DNA from: an uncultured Oscillospiraceae bacterium
GTDB lineage: Bacteria; Bacillota; Clostridia; Oscillospirales; Oscillospiraceae
Reading direction: 5' to 3'
Length of the DNA: 10,966 nt
Assembly (NCBI GenBank): GCA_900759385.1
Contig: CAAEUZ010000104.1
Span: 1-10,966, forward strand
Numbering within the stretch: the first letter of the stretch is position 1; every line of letters starts with the position of its first letter. The notes below the pieces were generated by a model. The model made no database searches and was not told the origin of the DNA. It was given only the letters and a program-made list of their open reading frames with translations. Of the stretch, positions 1 to 5,967 are shown one piece after another. The position numbers and the translations under genes were made by a program.

Positions 1-9
1 AGCAAAACC

Positions 10-36
10 GCCGCCCGGACAGCCCGGGCGGCTTTT
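10..36 (+). terminator. Rho-independent terminator of an upstream unit
   Basis: A 9-bp GC-only stem (10-18 pairs with 24-32, loop ACAGC) is followed by TTTT at 33-36. It probably ends a plus-strand gene left of the window. AAAA at 4-7 on the other side means it could also work weakly on the minus strand. The U-tract is short, so efficiency is uncertain. Confidence 0.75.
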
Positions 37-40
37 CATA

Positions 41-69
41 TGCACGTTTCCCCCGCCGCGGCATATAAT
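41..69 (+). promoter_or_regulatory. Candidate promoter for the small membrane protein-spoVM unit
   Basis: A perfect TATAAT lies at 64-69. Seventeen bases upstream is TGCACG (41-46), only a 3/6 match to TTGACA. The -10 can also be read as CATATAAT (62-69), which resembles the CATA-type -10 of the mother-cell sporulation factors sigma-E and sigma-K, but I see no well-spaced sigma-E -35 (a CATATG at 37-42 is too far away). The sigma factor cannot be decided from sequence alone. Confidence 0.45.
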
Positions 70-104
70 GTACCGCATACGCCGGTACGTTGGGAGGGAT
101 GTTT

Positions 105-269
105 ATGGGCAGAAGGCGCCGGCGACGCGGCCCGGCGGTGGGCTGGCTGGTCATACTGGCGGGTGTGGTCATCATACTCGCGCTCATCCTTCCGGCGGGG
201 TTCTGGTGGTTTGCGCTGGCCGTGGCGCTTATAATCGGCGGCATCTGGCTGCTTCGCAGCTGTAGATAG
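105..269 (+). CDS. Small two-helix membrane protein, 54 aa, upstream of spoVM
   Basis: This is a 54-residue protein of unknown function. It begins with an arginine-rich stretch (six consecutive Arg at residues 3-8), followed by two hydrophobic helices at about residues 11-30 and 32-50 joined by a short Pro-Ala-Gly turn, and ends in Arg-Ser-Cys-Arg. The basic N-terminus and basic C-terminus suggest a hairpin with both ends in the cytoplasm. The ATG at 105 is chosen because GGAGGG (94-98 region) sits about six bases upstream; longer overlapping frames in this stretch have no such site. The stop codon is part of the AGGAGGT ribosome binding site of the SpoVM gene, so the two are very likely co-transcribed and perhaps translationally coupled. 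The neighbourhood suggests a sporulation role, but that is inference only; I do not recognise the family. Confidence 0.7.
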   Translation: MGRRRRRRGPAVGWLVILAGVVIILALILPAGFWWFALAVALIIGGIWLLRSCR

Positions 270-279
270 GAGGTAGAGT

Positions 280-360
280 ATGAGAGTTCTGGTCATCAGG
301 CTGCCCGCATTCCTGTCGCGGATTATACTCAGGCTGACGGGCGGCGGCAAGCCCGAGTAA
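280..360 (+). CDS. spoVM: Stage V sporulation protein M (SpoVM), 26 aa
   Basis: This tiny gene encodes 26 residues, the same length as Bacillus subtilis SpoVM. Aligned without gaps, it shares Ile6, Leu8, Pro9, Phe11, Leu12 and Ile15, with a basic residue at position 2 and at position 7. Residues 10-19 can form an amphipathic helix, with Arg14 and Arg18 among bulky hydrophobics. SpoVM inserts shallowly into the outer forespore membrane, senses its convex curvature and anchors the coat ATPase SpoIVA; Pro9 is known to be needed for correct localisation. The start is supported by a consensus AGGAGGT at 268-274, five bases upstream, which overlaps the previous gene's stop codon. The C-terminus (Gly-Gly-Gly-Lys-Pro-Glu) differs from Bacillus. 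Its position directly before a SipL-like gene strongly supports the call. Because of its length it can be missed by gene callers. Confidence 0.82.
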   Translation: MRVLVIRLPAFLSRIILRLTGGGKPE

Positions 361-462
361 TATGTCCGCCCATCCCCTCATATGCTTTATTGCAAACTTC
401 TTACGAGGGGAGACGGCGTGAGCAGCCGCGCCGCCATGGAGACCGTACAGCGCCGCATGGCT

Positions 463-491
463 TTGAGCTGTGCGGCGATGACGGTTATAAT
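463..491 (+). promoter_or_regulatory. Sigma-A-like promoter upstream of sipL
   Basis: TTGAGC (463-468), a 17-base spacer and a perfect TATAAT (486-491) would start transcription near 498, giving a leader of about 60 bases before the ATG at 559. The match is good for a vegetative promoter, although the downstream gene is expected to be expressed in the mother cell during sporulation. It could be a chance match. The rest of 361-558 holds no convincing gene; a 6-bp inverted repeat (CCCCTC at 374-379 with GAGGGG at 405-410) has a long loop and no U-tract, so it is not a terminator. Confidence 0.5.
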
Positions 492-558
492 CCCCCATTC
501 ACCGGAGAAGGTCTATATTTCTATCTGAGCCGCAGAGGCGGCGGAATGGAGGATTCAG

Positions 559-2079
559 ATGGAGCTTACTGTCAAGCGCAGCGGCATGCCCTGCTGCGAG
601 AACGTATTTGCCTATTTGATGCCCGCAGAAGAGGCCGTGGAGACGGTGGTGCCGGATACCATGCCAGACGTTGAGCGCATCCTGTTCACCGAGGGCACAG
701 CCTCCATACGCAGCAAGGAAGTGCTCGACGGCGCCGTGAACATCACCGGCAGCGTGAACGCAACTGTGCTCTATGTGCCTGAAGGAGGGGAGGGCACGAG
801 CTCGCTGGAGGCCACCATCCCCCTGAGCGTGGAGCTGGATGCGCCGGACGTCACCTCAGACAGCCTGGCCGTGGCCCTGCTGACCGTCGTGAGCATGGAC
901 TCAAGGCTGCTCAACCCGCGTAAGATCCTGGTTAGGGCCGTGGTAAACGTGTTCGTACTGGCATTCAACCGCACTGAACTGGGCATCTCGTCGGGACTGG
1001 AGGGCGAGGGGGCCGACAGCGTGGAGACGCTGAGCGAGACCAGTTCGCTGAGCCCCGTGGTCTGCGTCAGGGAGAAGACCTTTGTTGTCTCGGACGAGTA
1101 CACGCTCCAGCCTGGTCTGCTGCCAATAGGCGAGCTGCTGTGGCACTCCACGCAGATCATCCCCGGCAATGTGAGGAGCGTGGGAGCGCGCATAATCTTC
1201 AACGGGACCGTACGCCTGAACATAATTTACTCGGCGGCCGGAAGCGGCGAACTGAGCACGGCCTCCTTTGAGAGCGAGTTCTCGCAGATGCTCGACGCCG
1301 AGACCGACCTGACGTCTCCGGACTGCGACGTATATTCCATGCTGACCGCAGAATACGTGGAGCCGGTCACTCTCGCAGGGGGTGAGAGAGGGATATCGGC
1401 GGAATACCACATCGTCTCGCAGTGCGTCTGCACGGACAGCGTGCGTGTGGAGTGCCTGACGGACTGCTACAGCAACACGCACCTGCTGGACGTAGGCCGC
1501 ACACAGACAGAGCTCAACGCCGCCCAGCGGCGCAGCACCGTGCGGGCCTCCGCCAGCGAGACGCTTCCGGCCAGCCCGGCCCCGGTGAATATAGTGCGCG
1601 TGATATGCCGCGCGGGGAGTGCGGAGAGCGAAAACGGAGTGCTGCGCTGCCCGGTCGCCGTCACCGCGCTGTATACGGCCTCCGACGGTCAGGTCTACGC
1701 CGCTTCAAGGCGGCTCACCTGTGAGGCGCCGGCGGAGCTGGCTGAGGGCGAGCAGGTGCTTTGCGTCCGCGTACTGGGCACGGAATGCTCTTCCGGCATC
1801 ACCCAGGGCGGCATAGATGTGCGCGTGCAGGCAGACTTCGAGGTGGTGAGCGCGCGTCGCTGCCAGTTCTCCCAGATAAGCTCTGTGGGCGATATGGGAG
1901 CGGTGGAGAGCGAGGAGCTGCCCTCGGTCACCGTCATCCGCGCGGGGGAGGGCGATACGCTCTGGACGCTGGGCAAGCGCTATCACTCCACCGCCGGCCT
2001 GATAAGGGACCTCAACAGCCTGGACGAGGGAGCCAATATATCCGGCAGGGTGCTGCTGATACCCAGGGCGGGAAAATAA
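559..2079 (+). CDS. sipL: SipL-like spore coat morphogenesis protein (SPOCS/DUF3794 plus LysM)
   Basis: The 506-aa protein has the architecture of SipL (SpoIVA-interacting protein L) of Clostridioides difficile: repeated beta-rich SPOCS (DUF3794) modules at about residues 37-130, 186-285 and 335-430, then a C-terminal LysM domain at about 456-502. The typical SPOCS opening Pro-Asp-Val-Glu-Arg-Ile is seen at 36-41, and the LysM shows the GDTLW core at 465-469 and a closing LLIPR at 499-503. There is no signal peptide or membrane helix, which fits a mother-cell cytosolic protein assembling on the forespore surface. In C. difficile the LysM domain contacts SpoIVA and SipL is essential for coat attachment. 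The start is fixed by GGAGG at 548-552, six bases before ATG. It lies 198 bases after spoVM, with a possible promoter of its own and a strong terminator behind it. Other LysM-SPOCS proteins exist in Clostridia, so orthology rather than membership of the family is the uncertain part. Confidence 0.85.
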   Translation: MELTVKRSGMPCCENVFAYLMPAEEAVETVVPDTMPDVERILFTEGTASIRSKEVLDGAVNITGSVNATVLYVPEGGEGTSSLEATIPLSVELDAPDVTSDSLAVALLTVVSMDSRLLNPRKILVRAVVNVFVLAFNRTELGISSGLEGEGADSVETLSETSSLSPVVCVREKTFVVSDEYTLQPGLLPIGELLWHSTQIIPGNVRSVGARIIFNGTVRLNIIYSAAGSGELSTASFESEFSQMLDAETDLTSPDCDVYSMLTAEYVEPVTLAGGERGISAEYHIVSQCVCTDSVRVECLTDCYSNTHLLDVGRTQTELNAAQRRSTVRASASETLPASPAPVNIVRVICRAGSAESENGVLRCPVAVTALYTASDGQVYAASRRLTCEAPAELAEGEQVLCVRVLGTECSSGITQGGIDVRVQADFEVVSARRCQFSQISSVGDMGAVESEELPSVTVIRAGEGDTLWTLGKRYHSTAGLIRDLNSLDEGANISGRVLLIPRAGK

Positions 2080-2091
2080 TAGAGTTTTATC

Positions 2092-2124
2092 AAATCCAGA
2101 GGGTAACCCCCTCTGGATTTTTCT
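2092..2124 (+). terminator. Rho-independent terminator after sipL
   Basis: A perfect 12-bp stem (2092-2103 with 2109-2120) encloses a 5-base loop, with the arm itself ending in a run of T that continues to 2122. It begins 13 bases after the sipL stop codon. Confidence 0.9.
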
Positions 2125-2125
2125 G

Positions 2126-2154
2126 TTGCAATGCGGTGCAAAAAGTGCTAAAAT
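2126..2154 (+). promoter_or_regulatory. Extended -10 promoter for yebC
   Basis: TTGCAA (2126-2131), a 17-base spacer ending in TGC (2146-2148), then TAAAAT (2149-2154) form a good housekeeping promoter with an extended -10. It starts immediately after the sipL terminator. Transcription would begin near 2161, leaving a leader of about 30 bases. Confidence 0.75.
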
Positions 2155-2189
2155 AATGGGCGCAAATTATACGTGCAGGAGTTGACGAT

Positions 2190-2924
2190 ATGTCCGGACA
2201 TTCCAAGTGGCATAACATACAAAAGACAAAGGGCGCGCAGGACGCCAAGAAGGCCCAGGCCTTCACAAAAATAGCCCGCGAGATGATAGTCGCGGTCAAG
2301 GAGGGCGGCAGCGGCGACCCCGCGAACAACTCCCGCCTTGCGGCCGTCATAGCCAAGGCCAAGGCTGCCAACATGCCCAACGACAACATCAAGCGCACTA
2401 TTGACAAGGCTCTCGGCAGCGGTAACACCGACAACTACGAATCCGTCACCTATGAGGGTTACGGTCCCAGTGGCGTCGCCGTGATAGTCGAGGCCATGAC
2501 AGATAACCGCAACCGCACTGCCAGCGACGTGCGCCACGCCTTCGACAAGAACGGCGGCAATATGGGCCAGACCGGATGCGTCAGCTGGTCCTTCGACAAG
2601 AAGGGCGTCATAGTCGTCAACAACGAGGACGGCGACATAGACGAGGACAAGATGATGGAGGACGCCCTTGAGGCCGGCGCCGCCGACATGGAGCAGGACG
2701 GGGACATTTTCTCCGTATACACTGACCCGGACGACGTCGCCGCGGTGGCCGAGTACCTCACCGGACACGGCTATGAGCTCCTCTCCGCGCAGGCTGAGAT
2801 GGTGCCCCAGACCTATATCACCCTCACGGACGAGGGCGATATCAAGAACATGCAGAAGATGATAGACATGTTCGAGGACAACGACGACGTGCAGAACGTC
2901 TGGCACAACTGGGAAAACGAGTAA
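2190..2924 (+). CDS. yebC: YebC/PmpR (TACO1) family protein
   Basis: The 244-aa product is a full-length member of the widespread YebC/PmpR/TACO1 family. The hallmark N-terminus MSGHSKWHNIQ is followed by the lysine-rich helical domain 1 (to about residue 75), including the conserved MPNDNIKRTIDKA segment, then the alpha/beta domains with YEGYGPSGVA and the NGGNMGQTGCVSWSF segment. Family members were long annotated as transcriptional regulators; more recent work on bacterial and mitochondrial homologues points to a role in translation, helping ribosomes through difficult (proline-rich) stretches. The C-terminal half is very acidic (many Asp/Glu between about residues 145 and 185 and at the end). 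The start has GCAGGAG at 2175-2181, eight bases upstream. It stands alone between its own promoter and terminator. Identification is secure; the molecular role in this organism is not. Confidence 0.96.
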   Translation: MSGHSKWHNIQKTKGAQDAKKAQAFTKIAREMIVAVKEGGSGDPANNSRLAAVIAKAKAANMPNDNIKRTIDKALGSGNTDNYESVTYEGYGPSGVAVIVEAMTDNRNRTASDVRHAFDKNGGNMGQTGCVSWSFDKKGVIVVNNEDGDIDEDKMMEDALEAGAADMEQDGDIFSVYTDPDDVAAVAEYLTGHGYELLSAQAEMVPQTYITLTDEGDIKNMQKMIDMFEDNDDVQNVWHNWENE

Positions 2925-2927
2925 GTG

Positions 2928-2959
2928 AAAAGACCGGCTTTCGGGCCGGTCTTTTTTTC
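2928..2959 (+). terminator. Rho-independent terminator after yebC
   Basis: An 11-bp stem (2928-2938 with 2945-2955) with a 6-base loop is followed by a run of T to 2958. It starts three bases after the yebC stop codon. The following stretch to 3060 has no gene; an imperfect stem (about 2990-2998 with 3007-3016) is visible but has no T-run. Confidence 0.92.
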
Positions 2960-3082
2960 TTGCCCACCGCGCCTGCAGAGGCCCAAACAGCGCTCCGGAA
3001 AGACTGCCGGGGAGCTGTGAAAAGGCCCCAAAAGCCCGGTTTGTCAAGAAAAAGTCACACTTTACCGCGTTAAATTCCAGAC

Positions 3083-3111
3083 TTGCATTTTGTTTTTCGC
3101 TCTGCTATCAT
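3083..3111 (+). promoter_or_regulatory. Extended -10 promoter of the oxidoreductase operon
   Basis: TTGCAT (3083-3088), a 17-base spacer ending in TGC (3103-3105) and TATCAT (3106-3111) make a good housekeeping promoter. The predicted start near 3118 places a small hairpin (TTCCGG 3125-3130 with CCGGAA 3140-3145) close to the 5' end of the mRNA. It is the only convincing promoter seen ahead of the five-gene operon. Confidence 0.72.
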
Positions 3112-3162
3112 AGAACCAGATTTTTTCCGGTTTTAGTCACCGGAAGCAACGAGGTTGAGGGA

Positions 3163-3873
3163 ATGTCTGTTTCGTGCGTTGAACTTCTCAGCGGAGCAAA
3201 AAACATCGTGTTCCTCGGCGAGGCCGGTTCCGGCAAGACCGAGACGGCGATAAATCTGGCGCTGCGTCTGGCCCGGGAGGGCGGACGGAGCGTGCATTTC
3301 TTTGACATGGATCAGACCAAGCCTCTCTTCCGCGCCCGTGACTGCGGCGATGTGCTTGAGAGCAGGGGAGTGGTCTTCCACTTCCAGAGCCAGTATCTTG
3401 ACGCTCCTACGGTGGCCTCCGGTGTGAGGGAAGCCCTGATGGACGCCGGCAGCGCTGTGCTCATGGATGTGGGCGGAGGCTCCCACGGCTCGCACATGAT
3501 AGGCCAGTTCTCACGCCTGCTCAGCAGTGAGGACGCCCGTGTGCTGTACATCGTCAACCCCTACCGGCCCTGGTCCCGTACCCTTGAGGACATACAGGGC
3601 ACCGTGGGGCGTGTCGCCGGTGCGGCCAGGCTCAGCAAACTCCACCTCGTGGCAAATCCCAACCTTGGCCCGGAGACCACGGCGCAGGATGTGCTCGACG
3701 GGCTGAAGCGGTTCGGAGACCTCTTCCCGGGCGAGACGCCGGATTTCGTCTGCGTCCTCGAAGAGCTCTGCGCCGAAGTGGCGGAGCACGTACGGGAGCC
3801 AATACTTCCCATACGGCTTAACACCCTGCCGGAGTGGATGGGAGGTTCCGGCGGGGGAGACACCCACAAATAA
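3163..3873 (+). CDS. P-loop ATPase (SIMIBI-like) leading the oxidoreductase operon
   Basis: The 236-aa soluble protein has a Walker A motif GEAGSGKT at residues 19-26, a DMDQTKPLFR segment at 48-57 in the place of the switch I region of MinD/ParA/CooC-type ATPases, and a Walker B-like LMDVGGG at 100-106. A strand ending in NPYRPW (132-137) and an LVANPN segment (162-167) sit where base-contacting residues usually lie. The second Walker A position is Glu20, not the signature Lys of the deviant Walker A of ParA/MinD, so it is not a typical member of those families. There is no transmembrane helix and no CxxC metal motif; Cys197 and Cys203 are the closest pair. Start: GAGGT at 3151-3155 lies seven bases before ATG. 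It is first in an operon with korD-A-B-C, 20 bases before korD. A maturation, assembly or regulatory role for the oxidoreductase is inferred from context only. Confidence 0.8.
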   Translation: MSVSCVELLSGAKNIVFLGEAGSGKTETAINLALRLAREGGRSVHFFDMDQTKPLFRARDCGDVLESRGVVFHFQSQYLDAPTVASGVREALMDAGSAVLMDVGGGSHGSHMIGQFSRLLSSEDARVLYIVNPYRPWSRTLEDIQGTVGRVAGAARLSKLHLVANPNLGPETTAQDVLDGLKRFGDLFPGETPDFVCVLEELCAEVAEHVREPILPIRLNTLPEWMGGSGGGDTHK

Positions 3874-3893
3874 GGATAGGAGAGTGGTCAAAA

Positions 3894-4112
3894 ATGCCTA
3901 AAGGCAGAGTGGAAATTTACGCCGAAGCCTGCAAGAGCTGCCTCTACTGCGTGAATACGTGTCCCAAGAAGGTCCTGGGCACTACCAGCGCGGTCAACTC
4001 CAAGGGCTATCAGTACGCAGTGCCCGTAAATCCGGACGCATGTATAGGCTGCGCCATGTGCGCGACAATATGCCCGGACGCGGCCATTACCGTTTACAGG
4101 GAGGCGAACTGA
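3894..4112 (+). CDS. korD: 2-oxoacid:ferredoxin oxidoreductase, delta (ferredoxin-like) subunit
   Basis: The 72-aa protein is a two-cluster ferredoxin. Two CxxCxxCxxxCP motifs are seen, Cys13-16-19-23 and Cys50-53-56-60, each followed by proline, which is the pattern for two [4Fe-4S] clusters. In this enzyme class the delta subunit carries electrons from the catalytic alpha/beta core to external ferredoxin. The frame is open further upstream (to 3834), but the ATG at 3894 is chosen: AGGAGAG at 3878-3884 is nine bases ahead, and the upstream part overlaps the preceding gene and lacks homology-like features. The alpha-subunit gene starts one base after the stop, so the pair are tightly coupled. 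Naming as kor (2-oxoglutarate) rather than vor (branched-chain) follows gene order and is not certain. Confidence 0.9.
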   Translation: MPKGRVEIYAEACKSCLYCVNTCPKKVLGTTSAVNSKGYQYAVPVNPDACIGCAMCATICPDAAITVYREAN

Positions 4113-4113
4113 C

Positions 4114-5196
4114 ATGGCAGAGAAGATATTCATGAAGGGCTGCGAGGCCGTCGCCGAGACCGCAGTCCGCGCCGGCTGCCGGTTTTTCGCCGGTTACCCC
4201 ATAACCCCGCAGAACGACGTGCCCGAGTATTTTGCCCGCCGCATGCCCCAGGTGAACGGCGTGTTCATCCAGGGCGAGAGCGAGGTTGCCTCGGCCAACA
4301 TGGCTTACGGCGCGGCCGCCGCCGGTGTGCGCAGCATGACCAGCTCCTCCAGCTGCGGTATTTCACTCAAGAGCGAGGCTATCTCCTGGATGGCCGGTGC
4401 CCGTCTGCCGGTCGTTATCGCCAACTTCCAGCGCGGCGGCCCCGGCATAGGAACAATCCAGCCTGCACAGCAGGATTACCTGCAGGCCACCCACGCCTCT
4501 GGCAACGGCGGCTTCCGCATGCTCGTCCTCAGCCCCTCCACCCTGCAGGAGGCCGTTGACATGACCTGGGAGGCCTTCGAGCTGGCCGACAAGTACTCTC
4601 ACCCCGTCATGCTGCTCATGGACGGCTTTACCGGCACCATGATGGAGCCCGTCACCCTGCCTGACCCGCTGAGCGACGAGCAGGTAGCCGCCATCCGTGC
4701 CACCAAGACCTGGGCGGCCCGCGGCAAGCACGGAGCGCCCGAGCAGCACAAGGTCATGTGCGGCCCCGGTCTCGATACCCGCATCAGCCAGGAGGACATG
4801 AACCGCCGCGACGCGGAGATGTACGAGAGCTGGAAGACCACCGAGGTGGATTATGAGGATTACCTCACTGAGGATGCGGAGATCATCATCACCGCCTACG
4901 GTATATCCGGCCGTATAGCCAAAAGCGCAGTCAAGCTCCTCCGCGAGGAGGGCATCAGGGCCGGGCTAATCCGCCCCCGGAAGGTTTACCCCTTCCCGGA
5001 TGACGCCTTTGACAAGCTCCCGTTCGAGAAGCTGCGCGGCATTGTCAGCGCCGAGATGAGCATACCTGCCCAGTACACCACCGACGTGGAGAGAGTGGTT
5101 CACGGCAGGACGAAAATAGTCACTGCCCTCAGCTCCGGCGGCGAAGTGCTTGACCGCTCCGCCATACTGGACGCGGCCCGTGGTCTGATGAAGTAA
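4114..5196 (+). CDS. korA: 2-oxoacid:ferredoxin oxidoreductase, alpha subunit (KorA/VorB type)
   Basis: The 360-aa protein has the pyruvate:ferredoxin oxidoreductase domain I at the N-terminus (GYPITPQND at about residues 27-35, GESEVASANMAYGAA at about 54-68, and the SSSSCG/SLKSEA stretch), followed by a transketolase C-terminal-like domain from about residue 245 (VDYEDYL, EIIITAYGISGRIAKSAV, GLIRPRKVYPFP). It works with the beta subunit in CoA-dependent oxidative decarboxylation of a 2-oxoacid. Length fits separate alpha subunits of the four-subunit enzymes. AGGGAGG at 4098-4104 lies nine bases before the ATG, inside the end of korD. The substrate could be 2-oxoglutarate or branched-chain 2-oxoacids (similar proteins are often annotated VorB); the sequence as read by eye does not settle it. 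Confidence 0.92.
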   Translation: MAEKIFMKGCEAVAETAVRAGCRFFAGYPITPQNDVPEYFARRMPQVNGVFIQGESEVASANMAYGAAAAGVRSMTSSSSCGISLKSEAISWMAGARLPVVIANFQRGGPGIGTIQPAQQDYLQATHASGNGGFRMLVLSPSTLQEAVDMTWEAFELADKYSHPVMLLMDGFTGTMMEPVTLPDPLSDEQVAAIRATKTWAARGKHGAPEQHKVMCGPGLDTRISQEDMNRRDAEMYESWKTTEVDYEDYLTEDAEIIITAYGISGRIAKSAVKLLREEGIRAGLIRPRKVYPFPDDAFDKLPFEKLRGIVSAEMSIPAQYTTDVERVVHGRTKIVTALSSGGEVLDRSAILDAARGLMK

Positions 5197-5210
5197 GGAG
5201 GCTGAGTGAT

Positions 5211-5951
5211 ATGATGGAAAAAGTTTATTCCCGCCCGGCGGGTATTTTCGAGGGCGCCGTTACGGGCTTCTGCCCCGGCTGCATGCACTCGAGCGTCTGC
5301 AAAATAGTCTGTGAGGCCCTTGACGAGCTGGGCCAGCTCGACAACGCCTGCTATGTGCAGGGCGTCGGCTGCTGCGGCCTCGCCGTTACTTACTTCGACA
5401 TGGACACCATCGCCGCCCCGCACGGCCGTGCCTGCGCCGTGGCCAGCTCGTTCAAGCGCTGCAGCCCGGAGACCCTGGTGTTCACCTATCAGGGCGACGG
5501 TGACCTCGCCGCCATCGGCCTGGCCGAGACCATGAGCGCCGCCAACCGCGGAGAAAATTTCACGGTTATCTTCGTCAACAACGGCATATACGGCATGACC
5601 GGCGGCCAGATGGCGCCCACCACGCTGCTCGGAACCAAGACGACCACTACCCCATATGGACGTATGGAGCAGGAGCACGGCGCGCCCATGCACGTCTGTG
5701 AGCTGCTCAACCAGCTTGACGCGCCCGCATATATAGCCCGCGTCACCGCGGCCGACGTGCCCAACGCCCGCAAGGCCAAGGCCGCAGTCAAGAAGGCCTT
5801 CCAGTACCAGCTGGAGGGCAAGGGGTTCAGCTTTGTCGAGTTCGTCTCCAACTGCCCGACCAACTGGGGCATGGAGCCGCTGGAGAGCCTTGACCACGTC
5901 CACAACGTCATACTCAAGGAGTTCCCGCTCGGGGAATTCCGCGCGAAGTGA
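5211..5951 (+). CDS. korB: 2-oxoacid:ferredoxin oxidoreductase, beta (TPP-binding) subunit
   Basis: The 246-aa protein carries the thiamine diphosphate/Mg2+ signature: GDGD at residues 95-98 followed by NNGIYGMTGGQ at 123-133. Candidate ligands for the proximal [4Fe-4S] cluster are Cys21 and Cys24 (CPGC), one of Cys54/Cys55 (GVGCCG) and Cys215 (SNCPTNWGM), matching the spacing of known beta subunits. The usual CPGCGH is CPGCMH here. Two ATGs are in tandem (5211 and 5214); AGGAGG at 5196-5201 is nine bases before the first, so that one is taken. The gap after the alpha gene is 14 bases, with the Shine-Dalgarno sequence starting on the alpha stop codon. Together with alpha it forms the catalytic core. 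Confidence 0.93.
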   Translation: MMEKVYSRPAGIFEGAVTGFCPGCMHSSVCKIVCEALDELGQLDNACYVQGVGCCGLAVTYFDMDTIAAPHGRACAVASSFKRCSPETLVFTYQGDGDLAAIGLAETMSAANRGENFTVIFVNNGIYGMTGGQMAPTTLLGTKTTTTPYGRMEQEHGAPMHVCELLNQLDAPAYIARVTAADVPNARKAKAAVKKAFQYQLEGKGFSFVEFVSNCPTNWGMEPLESLDHVHNVILKEFPLGEFRAK

Positions 5952-5967
5952 GAGGGGAGGCCGCAAC

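Noticed and set aside
10..36. Similarity of this hairpin to the rnpB terminator (GCCGCCC...GGGCGGCTTTT in both)
   Set aside because: Short GC-rich terminator stems of this kind arise independently; no longer repeat extends around either copy, so it is not treated as a repeat family.
36..350. Frames overlapping the 54-aa gene on either strand
   Set aside because: They lack ribosome binding sites and look like shadows; the 105-269 frame has a good site, a sensible membrane topology and tight spacing to spoVM.
378..407. Possible sigma-E promoter (TCATATGC with CTTACGAG after 14 bases) before sipL
   Set aside because: The -10 matches only about five of eight positions of the consensus as I recall it; too weak to annotate, although a sporulation sigma factor is expected for this gene.
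390..674. Plus-strand open frame (94 codons) between spoVM and sipL
   Set aside because: Runs into the start of sipL in another frame, covers a probable promoter, has no ribosome binding site and no recognisable sequence.
2148..3047. Minus-strand open frame (299 codons) opposite yebC
   Set aside because: Antisense to a highly conserved gene and passing through the yebC terminator; composition is that of a GC-rich shadow.
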